DNA of 64,000 nt from Pomacea canaliculata (taxonomy: Eukaryota; Mollusca; Gastropoda; Architaenioglossa; Ampullariidae): contig NC_037595.1 of the NCBI RefSeq assembly GCF_003073045.1, positions 17,714,250 to 17,778,249 on the forward strand, read 5' to 3'. Position 1 is the stretch's first letter, and each line of letters begins with the position of its first letter. A program made the translations under genes and the position numbers. The notes under the pieces are model-generated. The model searched no databases, had not been told where the DNA came from, and worked only from the letters and a program-made list of their open reading frames with translations. Shown here piece by piece: positions 11,141 to 23,700 of this stretch.

Positions 11141-14100
11141 ATGGCAACATGCAGTGTACCTGATGACCCTGCGTCTGTGTGCAGCGTGTGTCTGGAGCCA
11201 TACATGGAACGGAATCCCAAAATATTGCCATGTTTTCACACATTTTGCCTCCCCTGCTTAAAAGATTTAGAGACCCATCACTTGGTGAGTATAATTTAAT
11301 CCTGTCAAACAACTTATTTCACACACAAATAAACCAACTCGCTATGTATACATTTATGAAGATTTTCGTTTGTGTCTTCTTTCTCTTCATTTAATTCTCT
11401 TCGTCTGTAAATTTGTATTTTATTTTTCGGATATGTGTATTTTAAGAAATAACTGCCACATTTTTAGCCCCTACAATTAACACAGCATCAATCACTCGAT
11501 TTTTACTCTAGAACATACCTTGTGCGAATCGGCTATAAAAGCCCTCATTACACATTCTGTTGTTCAGGGAGGTTTCTTAAGGCTAAAACATGATGCGCCA
11601 TGTAAGGTCGACACACTTTATCGAAAACTTTCTCAGCTACACTGACTTTCTTTTGCTTGTTGTCTGAAGCTTATGAGTAGATTTTAATCCGTGGTTAGTT
11701 GAGTACAAACATATGACAAAGTGTTAAGTAAATGTTGCACAATGTTTATGGTGTTTTGCTTATTGTCTTTCGATCAATTTACTTATTTACAAAGAAATGT
11801 TCCTATTTCTGCTTTGTATTTAGCTATAATATAGTCGTATATCAGCAGGCTTTAGAAGACAGAAAAGTGTGTGATGATGACGAGGGGCAAACGAGATCAT
11901 TGACCTTTCCCTGTCCAACATGCAGAGCAGAGATCACCGTGCCACCTGGTGGAGTCACTCAGTTTCAGGTCAGAAATAACCCCGTAACTATAATTGCATG
12001 CGAAAACCACTTTATAGATCTATCTATGTGCTTACAAAGATTATTTACCACAAAGTTTACTAATTACATGCAAATTTATATCTATATATATTTCTATACT
12101 TGAGTTGTAAGTTCAAAATTTTACGTCATCCAGTCTCTCATTTTTGCAGATGGTAAAACCATCACCAATATTTTTTGTGACAGCAAGAACAATTTACCTT
12201 TTATTCCGGTATATTGTGCACTAAGGTATGAGTTAGTTTGTAAACCATCTGCGTGATCGTTGCCTGGAGCTTTTAGCCCTTCTTGGTAAAAGTCAGTTAT
12301 AACCATATTAATACTCAGTGACGTGGAAATAAGATTTGTTAAATCTCCATGCTATATTGAGATAGGCTTAACCTGTGGAATGAACGGCCTACCACGTGTC
12401 TTTTAACCTACCAAACCCTATGTCATTGAGAAGCAGCTTTGAAAGATTCCAGACCAAACGTGTAGAAAAAGGATGTGTAGTAGCCATGGCATACAACTTA
12501 AGGAGAACAAAAAATATTAAGCTTCTGTAACTACTATAAAGGAGGATTTTTGCAGAGAGAGATTGATTTCAAACATTTAGATTGAAGGCAAGACTAATGG
12601 CATGATAGACACGCGAGTTTCAAGTAACTGAGTATTGTAATGTGATAATGCAACAACAGATGTCCGATGCGATAATGAAAATCGTTTAGAAATCGGACAT
12701 TAAATGGTATGGAATCTAGAGCATTACAATCAGGATAATTGAGTGTCATCCACAGTTCTGTCCTTGCAGGTAATAGTGTATCAAACACACTTTTTAAATA
12801 TTTTGATTTTGGCTATTTCGAAATACAAAGCAAATACAATTTGTTGATATTGAGGACAGCTTTGAAATAAATGTAAAATTCGTTTAGCTATTTATTAAGT
12901 CGAGTTGCCTTGTTATCGTGCCTGAAAATTTGTTTTCAGTCCAATTTCTACTTGACGTAGAAAACACTCAAATGTGAGGTATGCAAACGAGATGAAGAAG
13001 CTACGTACAGCTGTACTGACTGTGGTCACAACATGTGCACCCAGTGCCAGACGTGCCATGACATATTTACCTCCAGTCATCATGTACAGCAGTTAGTCGG
13101 TAGTAACAAGCGGCATTCTCAAAATAGTTACAATACAGACTTTGAGCAGAAACGTGCCAACCAACTCAAGGTACTGGAGGTGGCGCTAGTGACGATGATG
13201 GAGGAGGAAGATATGTTGCAACGGCAGAGGCAGGCGGTGACTGACGTCATCACCAGGCGGGCCGACGCCATGAGGGCGCTAGTGACGCAGACGGAGGAGA
13301 AGAGTCAAAGGGCGGTCAATGAAAAAGCCGATAATTTGGGTAAACAGATACAAAATAAGATGACCACTGCTCGCCAGAAGCACGCCATGATTGTAACACC
13401 ACAAGTCTTTACTCATGGACAGCCCACGTTACTTAGTAATGATGATTTTGAATATTATCAACAGCAGAGCCGAAGAGGACGACAAGTGAAGACTCTACTG
13501 CACCAGTTCAACGACTTTGCCATTGACCTGCAGGCCGTAGAAGCCTACATAGGTAAGGTGTGTGATGACCAACTGACTGCATTGGAGACTAGCTTACCTG
13601 TGGCAAGTGACGTCAGCAGTGGAACCATGACAGAAATGTCAGACGATAAACCTGCTACGTCACAAACGTCAGACATAACAAAACTAACACGTGACATTTC
13701 AGACATTGAGGACACGCTGGCAGCACTAGATGCATGCACACAAAACTTGGAGAGTCAGAATCAAACCAATGTTTCCTTTTTGAAAGATGAAGACTTAAAG
13801 ATACAACAAAATGTTGCAGCTTGTCAGAAAAATATGGATGATTGTACAAGAAACATTTCAAATATTCAAAAAGACATAGCCAGCATGCGCCAGGAGTTTG
13901 AAACAATGAAAGCTTCTAACTCTACTTTACAGAATGATGTTGAAATCATTAAGAAAGAATCATCGAGCAATAAAATGGAAACCCAAAAAGTGAAAGATGT
14001 GGCTAACGACTTGAGAACAGAACTGAAGACTTTTAAAGGTGAGATAGTGATTATCTCGTTCACATTTGTTACAGCGATTTTGTCTAGCTTAGTATTTCTA

Positions 14101-14761
14101 TTTCTTTTACTGTACTTATGTATGATAAAAGATAAAGTTACAACTGTTCACTTTCTAATAATAAAACATTTGAAAAATGCACTCCCATTGGTTTTAAAGA
14201 TGGATATGTAAGATTAAATAAACAAGTTCAAGTCTTGAAATTTTCTATAATTAAAACGTCTAAATATTTCAAGCATTTATGGCCAGTGTAATGATAGTGT
14301 GAAAACTGTTGCTGCTAGTCACGAAGATTAAAACGAAAAAACCTGAGATGATGATAACAATAAAAAGTATAAATAATTTTGCTTTGTCTTTTTCATCTTT
14401 TTTGTCAATACTGCAATATCATATAAATTCTGTTCAGGCCTACAACAATGCGACCGGCATTCTCGTCGCTCCTGTCACAGGAATCTACTTCTTTATGGCC
14501 AGCGCGATGAACACAAAGGAGTCAGGGAATCTTTATCTTGATATTTTAGTAAATAAAACTCACGTTGCTGAGTCGTTGACCACAGACAGCAAGGTGGAGT
14601 GTGGGATGAGCTGTACTGTGCACGTAGTTCAGAGACTAATTCAAGGACAGGAGGTATCATTGTCAGCAGGAACACATTTGCCTTCCTCCTCTGTTTCGAT
14701 GCGATATCTTGAAACGTCCTTTGCTGGCGTTTTAGTGCAACAAGAGTTTGGCGTGGTATAG
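11141..14761 (+). pseudogene. TRIM-C1q 2: broken RING, B-box, coiled-coil, C1q gene
   Basis: Four exons can be placed: 11141-11284 (RING first half, MATCSV start, CSVC, CFHTFC, CLPC), 11846-11968 (RING second half, CPTC), 12940-14040 (B-box and coiled coils) and the C1q remnant about 14438-14761. Splice sites are normal for exons 1 to 3. Exon 3 carries an in-frame TAG at 12958-12960, where TRIM-C1q 5 has GAG, so translation would stop six codons into the exon. The C1q exon has lost about its first 40 codons: the acceptor region is joined directly to GCCTAC, which also puts the join in the wrong phase. The rest of both exons is still open, so decay is recent. Transcripts could at most give a RING-only peptide of about 95 residues. 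Closest paralog is TRIM-C1q 5. Confidence 0.85.
14038..14211 (+). other. Read-through of the exon 3 donor coding a hydrophobic tail (copy 2)
   Basis: Past the donor the frame of exon 3 stays open for about 57 codons and codes a strongly hydrophobic segment (ISFTFVTAILSS then VFLFLLLYLC) followed by IKDK. An AATAAA lies among the last codons of this frame, and a second just after the stop. Because copy 2 has an upstream stop, this tail is relevant only by comparison with copies 3 and 5. Confidence 0.5.
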
Positions 14762-17700
14762 TGGTAGCACTGGCATCATCATCATCATCATCGTCATCAT
14801 CGTCGTCGTCGTCGTTAATCCACAAAATAACGAACACAGCCACTTACCTTGGAAAAAATTGTCAATAGTATTTTTAGGAAACCGGTGATCTACGTCTTTT
14901 AAAGCTTTGTTTTTAGATGAGATAGTTTTAATAATTAATTTGTTTTATCACCGTTTTTGGATGTTTTGTACACACAAAAGCTAAAATATATTATACTATT
15001 GCTAGTCACATGGTTAGTAAAATTATAGGTATCTTGTTAAAACATAATCATGAAAATGTAGTAGGTGGCAAGCGTGTTTATGATGGGGAATGGTGTCTTT
15101 TCGCCAAGTAGGCTTGAAGGGACTGCATTCTTCTTTTTTTTTTTTTTTTTTTTTCGAATTTGCTGTGCTTGTTGTACATATGTTTCCAACTTACACTTTC
15201 CTTACATAGACCTCTCTAGCTAACGCGATCACAGTTTCTTAATTTGTACAGGTCGACCATGGGATAATGCTGGTATCAGTGCTAAACAGCCATCCCCTTC
15301 AACATTGTATTGCAATTTCTGCTTCTTAACCTTATGGATTTTCTCCTGTTGGTTTGATCGACGTGTTTGTTTATTGCTCTTGTCTGCTCCAGTCCTGACT
15401 GTACATCCACCAGAAGAACGACTTGGCATTCCTATTAACTCTATAGAGCCACTGTCTCGTGTATTGTGCTGCGTGGAGAGCCTGGCTTTGACTGGGAGAC
15501 TGCGCTATAAGAGCTCACACCAATATTATAAAAATCATAAATGTCTTAAGTTGTATGAAGTGATCAGTTCTTTAGGCGGTAAGGGAAGGAAGAGAAATCG
15601 AATTTAATTTAATAGACGAGACATGAAAAAAAATGTACTGACACCTACAATCGTCATACTGAATTCAGAATCACACGGAGATGCAGGTGCTGCTTACTAG
15701 TGTTGATGCCCTCTTCAGAAAAATATCTGAAAACGGACCCCGATACCCTCCACCAAAATACAAACAAACGACACGAGTGACTAATTTTAGAAGATTGATG
15801 GTAACAATAAATCAGGGGTTGCACCTAGTAATTGCAGACAAAAAATTTCGCGGTGCCCGAGGCACCTGTCGCATATTGTGATCACATTAAAACAGCAAAC
15901 AGTTACATGGCATACTGTACTAGCTTACATACTTCACTGACATGGGTTGTCTTATAAGTAACTGAGGACATTAGCAATGTATAGATAACACAGAAATGAA
16001 ACTAAGTCAGTTATTTTTATGTGTAAGAGATGGCAAAGGTCAGATCAGAGATCAAATAGTTTTTGCACATGTGTGACATGGCTAAGAATACGCTTTTTAC
16101 TCTGTTTAGATAAAAGATAAATCTGCTGTTTATATTTCACAAATCTTTATTTGGTTATAAAATTATAAAATTTATAAACAATTTGAATACTCAATACAAT
16201 AACGGGCAACAGTAATTTGTGTAGTACTCAAACAGAACTGCCTCCGTAATCTCTTCTCTCGTTCTACAAAACTGATAACCCGGCAGCATTATTAAATGAT
16301 GTTCAACAAATACTTTATACACTTAGGAAGACAATTTTTCATTTGTTGATAAGATTTGTAGGCACTATGTTAATAAGTTTCTGTGTACAACTGTATTCAC
16401 TGTACTAACGAGCCCAGCGGACGCGCACAGGCAGGATAGGTAGGTTACCCAGTGAACACTGCAATCATAACCTCGGAGTAACAAGTGTGGGAGTAGAGCA
16501 GTGGGACGGTGTCGCAGGGAAGGTCGCGACCTCATAAACACTGCCTGAACACGTCAGTATAACCCAGGCACCCGGGTAGGAACGGGGAAGGAGAGATTGA
16601 ATGACACATATTAGCACTGGGAACGATTTCGAGGGACTAGGATTTGCACACTGCGCATCTTAGCGTGTAGGTCGTTAGGCAGGTGACAACTTACTGTTTA
16701 GAAATTATAAGACATTTGTGTTGATTTTAGTGGGGAGTGTGAAAATAAACACATCACAAAAAAGAATATAAAACAAATTACACATCTGTTTTGAAAATAA
16801 CAAAGAAACAGCACACACACACACACACACACACATGCACGCACAAAATCATACTATCAGTTCGTTATGCTTATCTGCATTTGGTTGTTGAAGTTGTGTA
16901 ACGTTTGTATAAAAAGGAACAAATAAAAATTAAATTCGACGACACTATCTGCAATTTATTTTTACTTTTATAACTACGACTGTTCCCACCACGCTCCTTT
17001 GATAGTTAACGTACATGTGTGTATGCGAGTGTGTAAAATGACTCCAGCATGTCGTTGTTGTGAGAGTCTACACGTTGTTGACAAGTAGGTCACAGAGATG
17101 AGTACAGATGTCCTTGCATTCATTCGCGTGTAAGGTACAGGTAGGTGCACAGTGACAAGCTAGGCAATGCTGTGTGCGCTCGACTGTAGCGTAAATAGCA
17201 AAGTCTGTTGTTTAATTACGCCTGTTAACATTCTTACTGATGTGTGTAAAACGCAATGGTTATTGCAATAGATAATCTAACTGACGCAGAGAGTAGTCCT
17301 GACTTAGGTCCAATTACACCTTAAAATGAGTTGTAAATACTCATAAATTCGGACATCAATACTTGTTGCTTGATCCGTTTACAAAGAGATCCTTTTTATG
17401 CCTTTATATATGCTGTCGATAGAATTTTATAAAAAATCTTAATCGTAGAAACTTCGTATGTGTTATTTTTTTCCTGAATTATGTGTTATACTAAGCACAC
17501 ACATGTGGACCTTGTCAACTGTAGCTTCTATGCATAATTATGCTCCCCTAATGACAAGTACCAAACAAGGGACGAGTGACTGTATGACTGACATTCAAAC
17601 ACGATATGCTATTATTATTCAATCAATAACAATGTTAATCGAAGACATTCTAATGCAATATTCCAGTCTACAAAACACAGACAGCACTAGAAACTAAGTA

Positions 17701-17786
17701 CACCACTACAAACATGTCCACGATGTTTACAGACCAGGAAAAGTAACAAAGAACACAATGTATACTAAAACTGTCCCTTTCACATG
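14762..17786. other. Spacer duplicated after TRIM-C1q 2, 3 and 5
   Basis: Starts with an ATC/GTC triplet run right after the C1q stop. The segment about 15200-15640 matches about 25730-26140 after TRIM-C1q 3. The segment about 16730-17780 matches the 5' flanks of copies 4 and 6 (from 26960 and from 47350). A GC-rich block at about 16400-16690 has no partner there and is unexplained. An AC repeat lies at 16811-16834. No coding sequence is supported. Confidence 0.55.
16811..16834. repeat. (AC)n microsatellite
   Basis: Uninterrupted CA run in the 5' flank of TRIM-C1q 3; shorter and interrupted at the matching places before copies 4 and 6. Confidence 0.85.
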
Positions 17787-20230
17787 TGTAACCGAGTGGT
17801 AAGGGGGGTTGTATGGTGACAACAACAGTTCACACTCGAACCAAAAAGCCAGGAACAGTCAGCAGGTGTGCGACCCTTTATTCTCGTACAATGGTCACGG
17901 CTGCGTCAATCGCCCGAGGCGCTAGAGGTCGGAGCTGTCTCTTCTTCGTCGTGTCGCTGTGCGCGCTGTCTCCGCCGACTCTGATCTGATCTTTCCTTTT
18001 TGTTGTTGTTGAACTTGGAAGGGAGAGTGCTTCCACCTCAAGGCGATTTCGCACTATGGGGGAGGGGGGCCAGGGATTTTCAGGGGAGGGAAGGTCTTTG
18101 GAGAGGGTAGGTGACGGTGGTAAGGAGGGGAGGGGAGTGGGAGCAGGGTTGCCGTTGGTTGTTTCTGCCGCAGGTGTTGTTTACTGGTGTTGGTGCCCTT
18201 TTGCCATCGGAGTTGCTGTGCTCTGCCTGTCCTGGAGTCCTGGCAAGTCTGCAGTGGTGGTGTACTACCCGGGTTGCCACACCCTTTCTGTTGCCCTATA
18301 ACTATATCCTAGGATTTTTTTTTCTTTATTTTTTTTTATTTTTTATTTTTTCCTATATAGATTTTTTCCCTATGTATATGGTAACTTATGGAGGGTTAGG
18401 CTTTGGCTTTTTTTTTTTTTTATAACCTGTTCATATTAGTTTAGCTTGCGGGTGGCTTGCCACCGTTGTTAGTACTAACGTCAGAATGGAGTGCCATATG
18501 TCTTTTGGTGGGTTCAGACAGTTGTAAATGTTTATGGCCAGTCTATGTTTATTTAGGGCCTGACTTAATACCTCTCTTTCATCTTTGTTTTCATGGCACT
18601 CCAAAAGCACATGTGGGGTGCTAAGCCTATCTCCACATGTGCATTTCGGAGGCTCTTTGTATGTAGTTAGGTATTCTCCGCTAAGCCTCATTCTAGCTAT
18701 CTTGGATTGGTGGGGCCTATTTGCGCCAAAGAAAAGTAAGGTATTACTGGGTTGTTCGTCTAGCAGTCTCCTAGTTCCTTTACCTTCACTTTTGTATTTC
18801 TCTTGCCACCTTATGTTTATAGCTGGTTTTATTGCTATTCTTCTCTCTGCAGGTGAAATAGGGACGTTTAGGGTGATTGCTAGGTGATTGTTAGTTTCTT
18901 TAACTGCCAGTTTCGCTAGTCTATCGGCTTCCTCGTTTCCTTTTATCCCAATGTGGGAGGGGACCCAAAGGAACCTGACGTCTCCATTTTCTTACTAATG
19001 CTTGTCTACGAGGGACAGTATCTCATATACAATATCTATTCTGTTTGATGATTGGTTTTTTAAGAGCCTGGAGTGCTGACAGGGAGTCCGACAGTACTAG
19101 GAATTGTCGTCTTATGGTGTCCCTCAGTCGAGTTGTATAGTCTCAAGAGCTGTCTGTATAGCAGTCATCTCGGCTGTGAAAATGGAGGTGTGGGTCGGGA
19201 GTTTGATGGAAAGGTTTATGTCGTCAGGAGAGTGAACTCCCAGCCCTGTTGTTTGTGTTTCTGGGTCATGAGAGCCATCTGTGTATATCTGTGTGTAGTC
19301 TTTGTAGGTGGTGCTTAATTTGCGTTTGATCTCTGAGGTGATTAGGTGTTGGTGGCCCTCTTTGCTATATTTAGTGAGATCAGTGTCTATTTGCGGTTGT
19401 GGAAGTGTCCAAGGTGGGGTTTGCATGTTGGTGTGTGGGTAGGGTGCTGTAATGTTTGTTTCTGCTCCTTTTGTGTTTTCTAACTGTTGGATGTGTTGTT
19501 GTATAGTCGGTTGTGGGGTGGAGCGTCCTGTTCTGTGTCTGTGGGGTTGTGAGTGGATCTGTCGGACTGGGTGGTCTGGGGGGAGACACTGTGTCTTGTA
19601 GTAGAAGTTGGCTGTTCTCTCCTTGATAATCAGGTCTATTGGTTTTTGTCCCGTCTCTGCCAGTACGACAGGTTTGGTGTGTGCGAGGGTACACCCAATA
19701 CTACTTTTAGAGCCCTGGCCTGTACTGATTGGAGTTTAGCTAGTTGGTTAGCCCTCAGGTGAACTAAGAGTGGGGCTGCGTATAGCAGTTTTGTCATTAC
19801 ATGGGCTTGATATAGGTTAAGTAGAGATTTTGGGTGGGTGCCCCAGTTGTTACCGCTTACTACTCTCATTAGGTTTATTCCCTTTTTGGCAGCTTTCGTT
19901 ATTTTGTCTACGTATGGGGACCAGTTGGTTTTCTCCGAGAAAATTACTCCTAAGAATAGTACCTGGGAGCTATAGTTAATAGTTGTTTCGTTTAGTTTTA
20001 GTTTGGGATATTAGTCTGATCTTTCCGTCTCAGCTCTGCCCTTATATACCTCTGGGAAGGGGTAAACTTTGCGATGCTCTGATACGGTCGGAACAATACG
20101 CCGTTTTACCCTAGCCAATCACCGCTATTTGCCATCTCCCATAGCCAATCACCGCTATTTGCCATCTCTCACCATGCCCTAGCAGATCCCGCCAAAACTA
20201 ACAACAACACTGGACTACCGGCCCTCTACA
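17787..20230 (-). mobile_element. Fossil solo LTR (net about 0.41 kb) interrupted by a LINE
   Basis: Removing the nested LINE leaves about 414 bp that begins TGTAGAG and ends GTTACA on the - strand and is flanked by a 4-bp direct repeat CATG (17783-17786 and 20231-20234). On the - strand it holds a TATA box (GGTATATAAGG) and, further on, an AATAAA signal, the usual LTR order. A direct repeat of about 30 bp with TAGCCAATCACC lies near its 5' side. The flanking sequence continues without it in the 5' flank of TRIM-C1q 6, so the insertion came after the array duplicated. No internal region remains; family (probably Gypsy-like) is not certain. It is a broken fossil. Confidence 0.6.
17997..20014 (-). 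mobile_element. 5'-truncated LINE with RNase H domain
   Basis: A non-LTR retrotransposon of about 2.0 kb on the - strand, flanked by the 12-bp target duplication TCTGATCTTTCC (17985-17996 and 20015-20026). Reading on the - strand: the end of the reverse transcriptase (19869 to 19636, including AKLQSVQARALKVVLG), then RNase H (YTDGSHDPETQ with the first Asp, TAEMTAIQTALE with the Glu, a downstream LSDSLSALQAL, and PSHIGIKGNEEADRLAK) spread over several frames. A zinc-like end CTCGDRLSTPHVLLEC follows at 18691-18431. A 3' UTR ends in CAACAACAACAAAAA at 17997. Frames are broken in several places and most of the 5' end is absent, so it is dead. RNase H plus this Cys/His end suggests the I/Jockey group. 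Confidence 0.85.
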
Positions 20231-20499
20231 CATGTATGGCCACAGACGTATGCATGGGCGAAAACACACACACACTGTAAACTTAATTTCTCCCCCTTCC
20301 CCCACACACATATTCGCCTACAGAAACAGTCACACACTCGCAAACACGCACACATATGCACCGGTACACAAGCAGGCCATGCTTTCAGGTAACATGAACC
20401 ACAGTGTTCATGGAACTCGGTGCTGTTCGTTATGTCCTGAAGTATCCAGTGATCAGTGACAAAAAAGGTCTGAATTTCTCGGACTTATTTTCTACTTTC

Positions 20500-20777
20500 G
20501 TTTCCAAGAAGATAAGCGCTGACAACAAACCAAATCAATCCCGTCATACGCTGCGTGCTATCACAACGCCCTTGAACTAGTACATGTCAGGAGTTTCATA
20601 TAACAGTCACCTGATTTAGCAGGAACAAAAAAAGTCACACGTGGGATCAGACAAGCACTCGTGCTCCGACAAATTTGGAGAAAAGATAAGAGGTCAGGTG
20701 ACGTGGACGTGGCTGGAGAAAACAGTAACCGTCGGCAAACTTTGTGCTTCTTAACTTCACAGATACAGAGAACGACG
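20500..20777 (+). promoter_or_regulatory. Conserved 5' flank of TRIM-C1q 3
   Basis: Closely matched by 27570-27866 before copy 4 and 48670-48965 before copy 6. Shared blocks include AATCAATCCCGTCA, ACAGTCACCTGATTT and GACGTGGACGTGGCTG before the ATG. It probably contains the promoter and leader; no TATA box is obvious. Confidence 0.45.
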
Positions 20778-23700
20778 ATGGCAACGAGAAATGCTAATGA
20801 TGTTGCTACATCCATTTGCAGCGTTTGTCTGGAGCCGTACAAGGGACGTAATCCTAAGCTTTTGCCCTGTTTTCACACACTTTGCCTCCCCTGTTTGAAA
20901 GACTTGGAACAGCACAGCCTGGTGAGTACAAAATGTCTAATGATATGTACAAACACAAACGTCAGATAAATTAAGATACGACAGTATTGATTAGTCCTTA
21001 GGTGAGAGTGAGACAAGCAAAGTAACTAAAAGTGTCATTAAGGTCAAGGTGACACAAACCTCAAAACTGCAGTATGCTAAATCCATATCAGTTATTTATA
21101 TCCACATTTGACTGTAAAACGCCGGGGTGTGCATGCCTTATCTCACCTAGTCAGGTACTTACTAATGACTGCTCACACCAAATCTCATCGCAACATATGT
21201 TTGGTCTCATGATGCGCTGTAGATAACACGTAATAGGAAGAGGACAGAATGGTTGCCAACACATTTTATTTGAAGGAAAAGGAACTTTCTAAAATTATAT
21301 AATGGGTTATGTAATTCTAAGTAACCACCCCCGTTTAGACATGCACACACAGGAGACATAATAATGTTAGGAGTCACATAGATGCAAAGTACTATGGTGT
21401 GATTGATGTAGAAGCAAAACAGTAAGCTTCAAACTTAGTAAGCAAAAAGAATGCTGAAAATACCGCTAATTCATTAAACGAATTAAACGCTAGACACTGC
21501 TGATTCGAAAACAATTTCAGACAAATGCAGCAGCGTGTAAAGAATAGGATGATTAATAAATTGGGATTTCGGTGAGCGTAAAACTTAAAAAATCTCTTTC
21601 TGCATCTTCCTCCGATTGCTATACTTTTTTTTTCTTTTGCGCTCTTTCTTTTGTAGAGTGTAGAGCCACTGCCACTTATATTTGATGCAGATGTTGTGGT
21701 CTTTTTACCTGAATTTTAAATTCTCTAGTCTATGTTATTTATTTGATTTTATTTTGATAGCAAACTTTTCTGTAGGGATTCTTGAAAAGAATTTATAAAA
21801 TGCCAGTTTTTTAAAGCGTGTAAAGAATTCTTCGGTTAAAAAAGGTTATTGAAACCTTCATACTGAACTTTCACAAATACATTTCCATGGGTCGAAAGAG
21901 TGTTTAAAACAATATTACTACACTTCGCCAGACTAGTAGAATCGTTGAAGAAGTCCACGAATGACGTGTTGGCTGCACATAAACCCAATAAGTGCATCGA
22001 TGAGAGCTTGAGGACCTTTACAATTTATCTAACCCACATCGTTAAGACTCAGACACCTACAGTAGTTGCCAAGCCTCGCACATTCTGAACTCAGGACACT
22101 CACCACACAGTGAGCTGCTGGAACAAAGACAGTTTACTGTCCCCAGGTAAAATCTGAACGTAAGTCTGACCAAGAGCATGGCATGTTGTTATAGGGCTAG
22201 ACTTATTAAGGTCACGTTGATGACTATCAAAGTAGTTATGTAGACATAACAGACAGATCTTATAGTTTGTTTTAGGCTATTAACCTCATGTTCCGCTTGC
22301 AAATAAAAATTCCTAAATTTTGTTTCAGATTCACAAATTTTTTTCTTTGTTAATTTTCTAATTTTCATACTTATCTATTTTCTTGCATTTTAGCAGGCTT
22401 TATCAGACACAAAAGGAAACCAAGATGACGACAGAGACATCCACCTTTGACCTTTCCATGTCCTACGTGTAGAGCAGTTATCACGGTTCCCCCTGGTGGC
22501 GTCATCCAGTTCCAGGTAACAAAATAGTTCCCGACAACATACGACTCCCTCCTTTACTTTAAAAAAGGCCATATAAATGAAAAAAATATCATATGGAACG
22601 TTGATGTTTTCATTTTATTTTTGTACAATCAATCTACAATGGAAGCGCTTTACAAGTGGATCTCTTAACACTTTAGCTCCTTACAGCGTAAAAGTTGCTT
22701 TAAAAAAATGACTGCGCAAAAAAGTAAGCTCTCTCAGTTGAAAACAAAAGAATTAGAAACTACAAATTTTACAACAAAAGAAAAAAATTCTAATTCTTCA
22801 TCTATGATCAATTGTGTGAGGTCAAGAATATTCATGACAATAGTTGGATGTGTTTGATGAAAGGTAATATAAAAGTATATTGTTACTTTAAACAATATGA
22901 TATAAAGATAACTCGTCGTTAGCAATTGTTCACTGGTAATACTGCTTCTGTTTAGTAGATACTGCTTGCAGCTGAAATTATTTTTTTTACTTCTAGATAT
23001 ACATCATAAGAAACATAATACTAATTATTGACAAAAATGTTATAGAGACATGTAGGTCACAGTGTGTGTGCTTGCTTAAGGCATAGTGACGATCGTTGTT
23101 CACTTGCAGAATTAATATCAAAAGTGATGATAAAGATATCCACTTAAAACTACACAGTTTTTATAGATGCTTTATATTATATTTTCCTGATTAACTCTTT
23201 TTTTTCAGACTAATTTCTACTTGAATGATGACACACTCACCTGTCAGATATGCGATCTAGGTAACGAGGCCACGTACAACTGTTCTGAGTGCAGCCAACA
23301 TATGTGCGATCACTGCAAGCGGTACCACAACAAATTTCTTCCAATTCACCAGGTGCAGCCTCTGACCTTTAGTTACCAGCAAACATCTCAAATTAGCTTT
23401 GAGCCTGTAAAGGAGGGTACCATCACACAACAACTCGCGGTGTTGGAGGCGGCGCTGGTGACGATGAGGGAGGAGGAGGACACGCTGCAGAGGGAGAGGA
23501 AGGCGGTGGCTGACGTCATCAGCAGGCGGGCCGACGCCATGAGGGCGCTAGTAACGCAGGCGGAGGAGAAGAGTCAAAGGGCGGTCACTGAAAAAGCCGA
23601 TAATATGAGTAAACAGATACAAAATAAGATGACTACTGCTCGCCAGAAGTACGCCATGATTGTAACACCACAAGTCCTTATTCATGGACATCCCACGTTA

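Noticed and set aside
12970-14211. Separate gene starting at the ATG at 13033 in exon 3 of copy 2
   Set aside because: That ATG lies inside the B-box and corresponds to an internal Met of the other copies; it is the frame left after the premature stop.
18056-18301. G-rich + strand frame with a hydrophobic part
   Set aside because: It lies in the antisense of the LINE 3' UTR.
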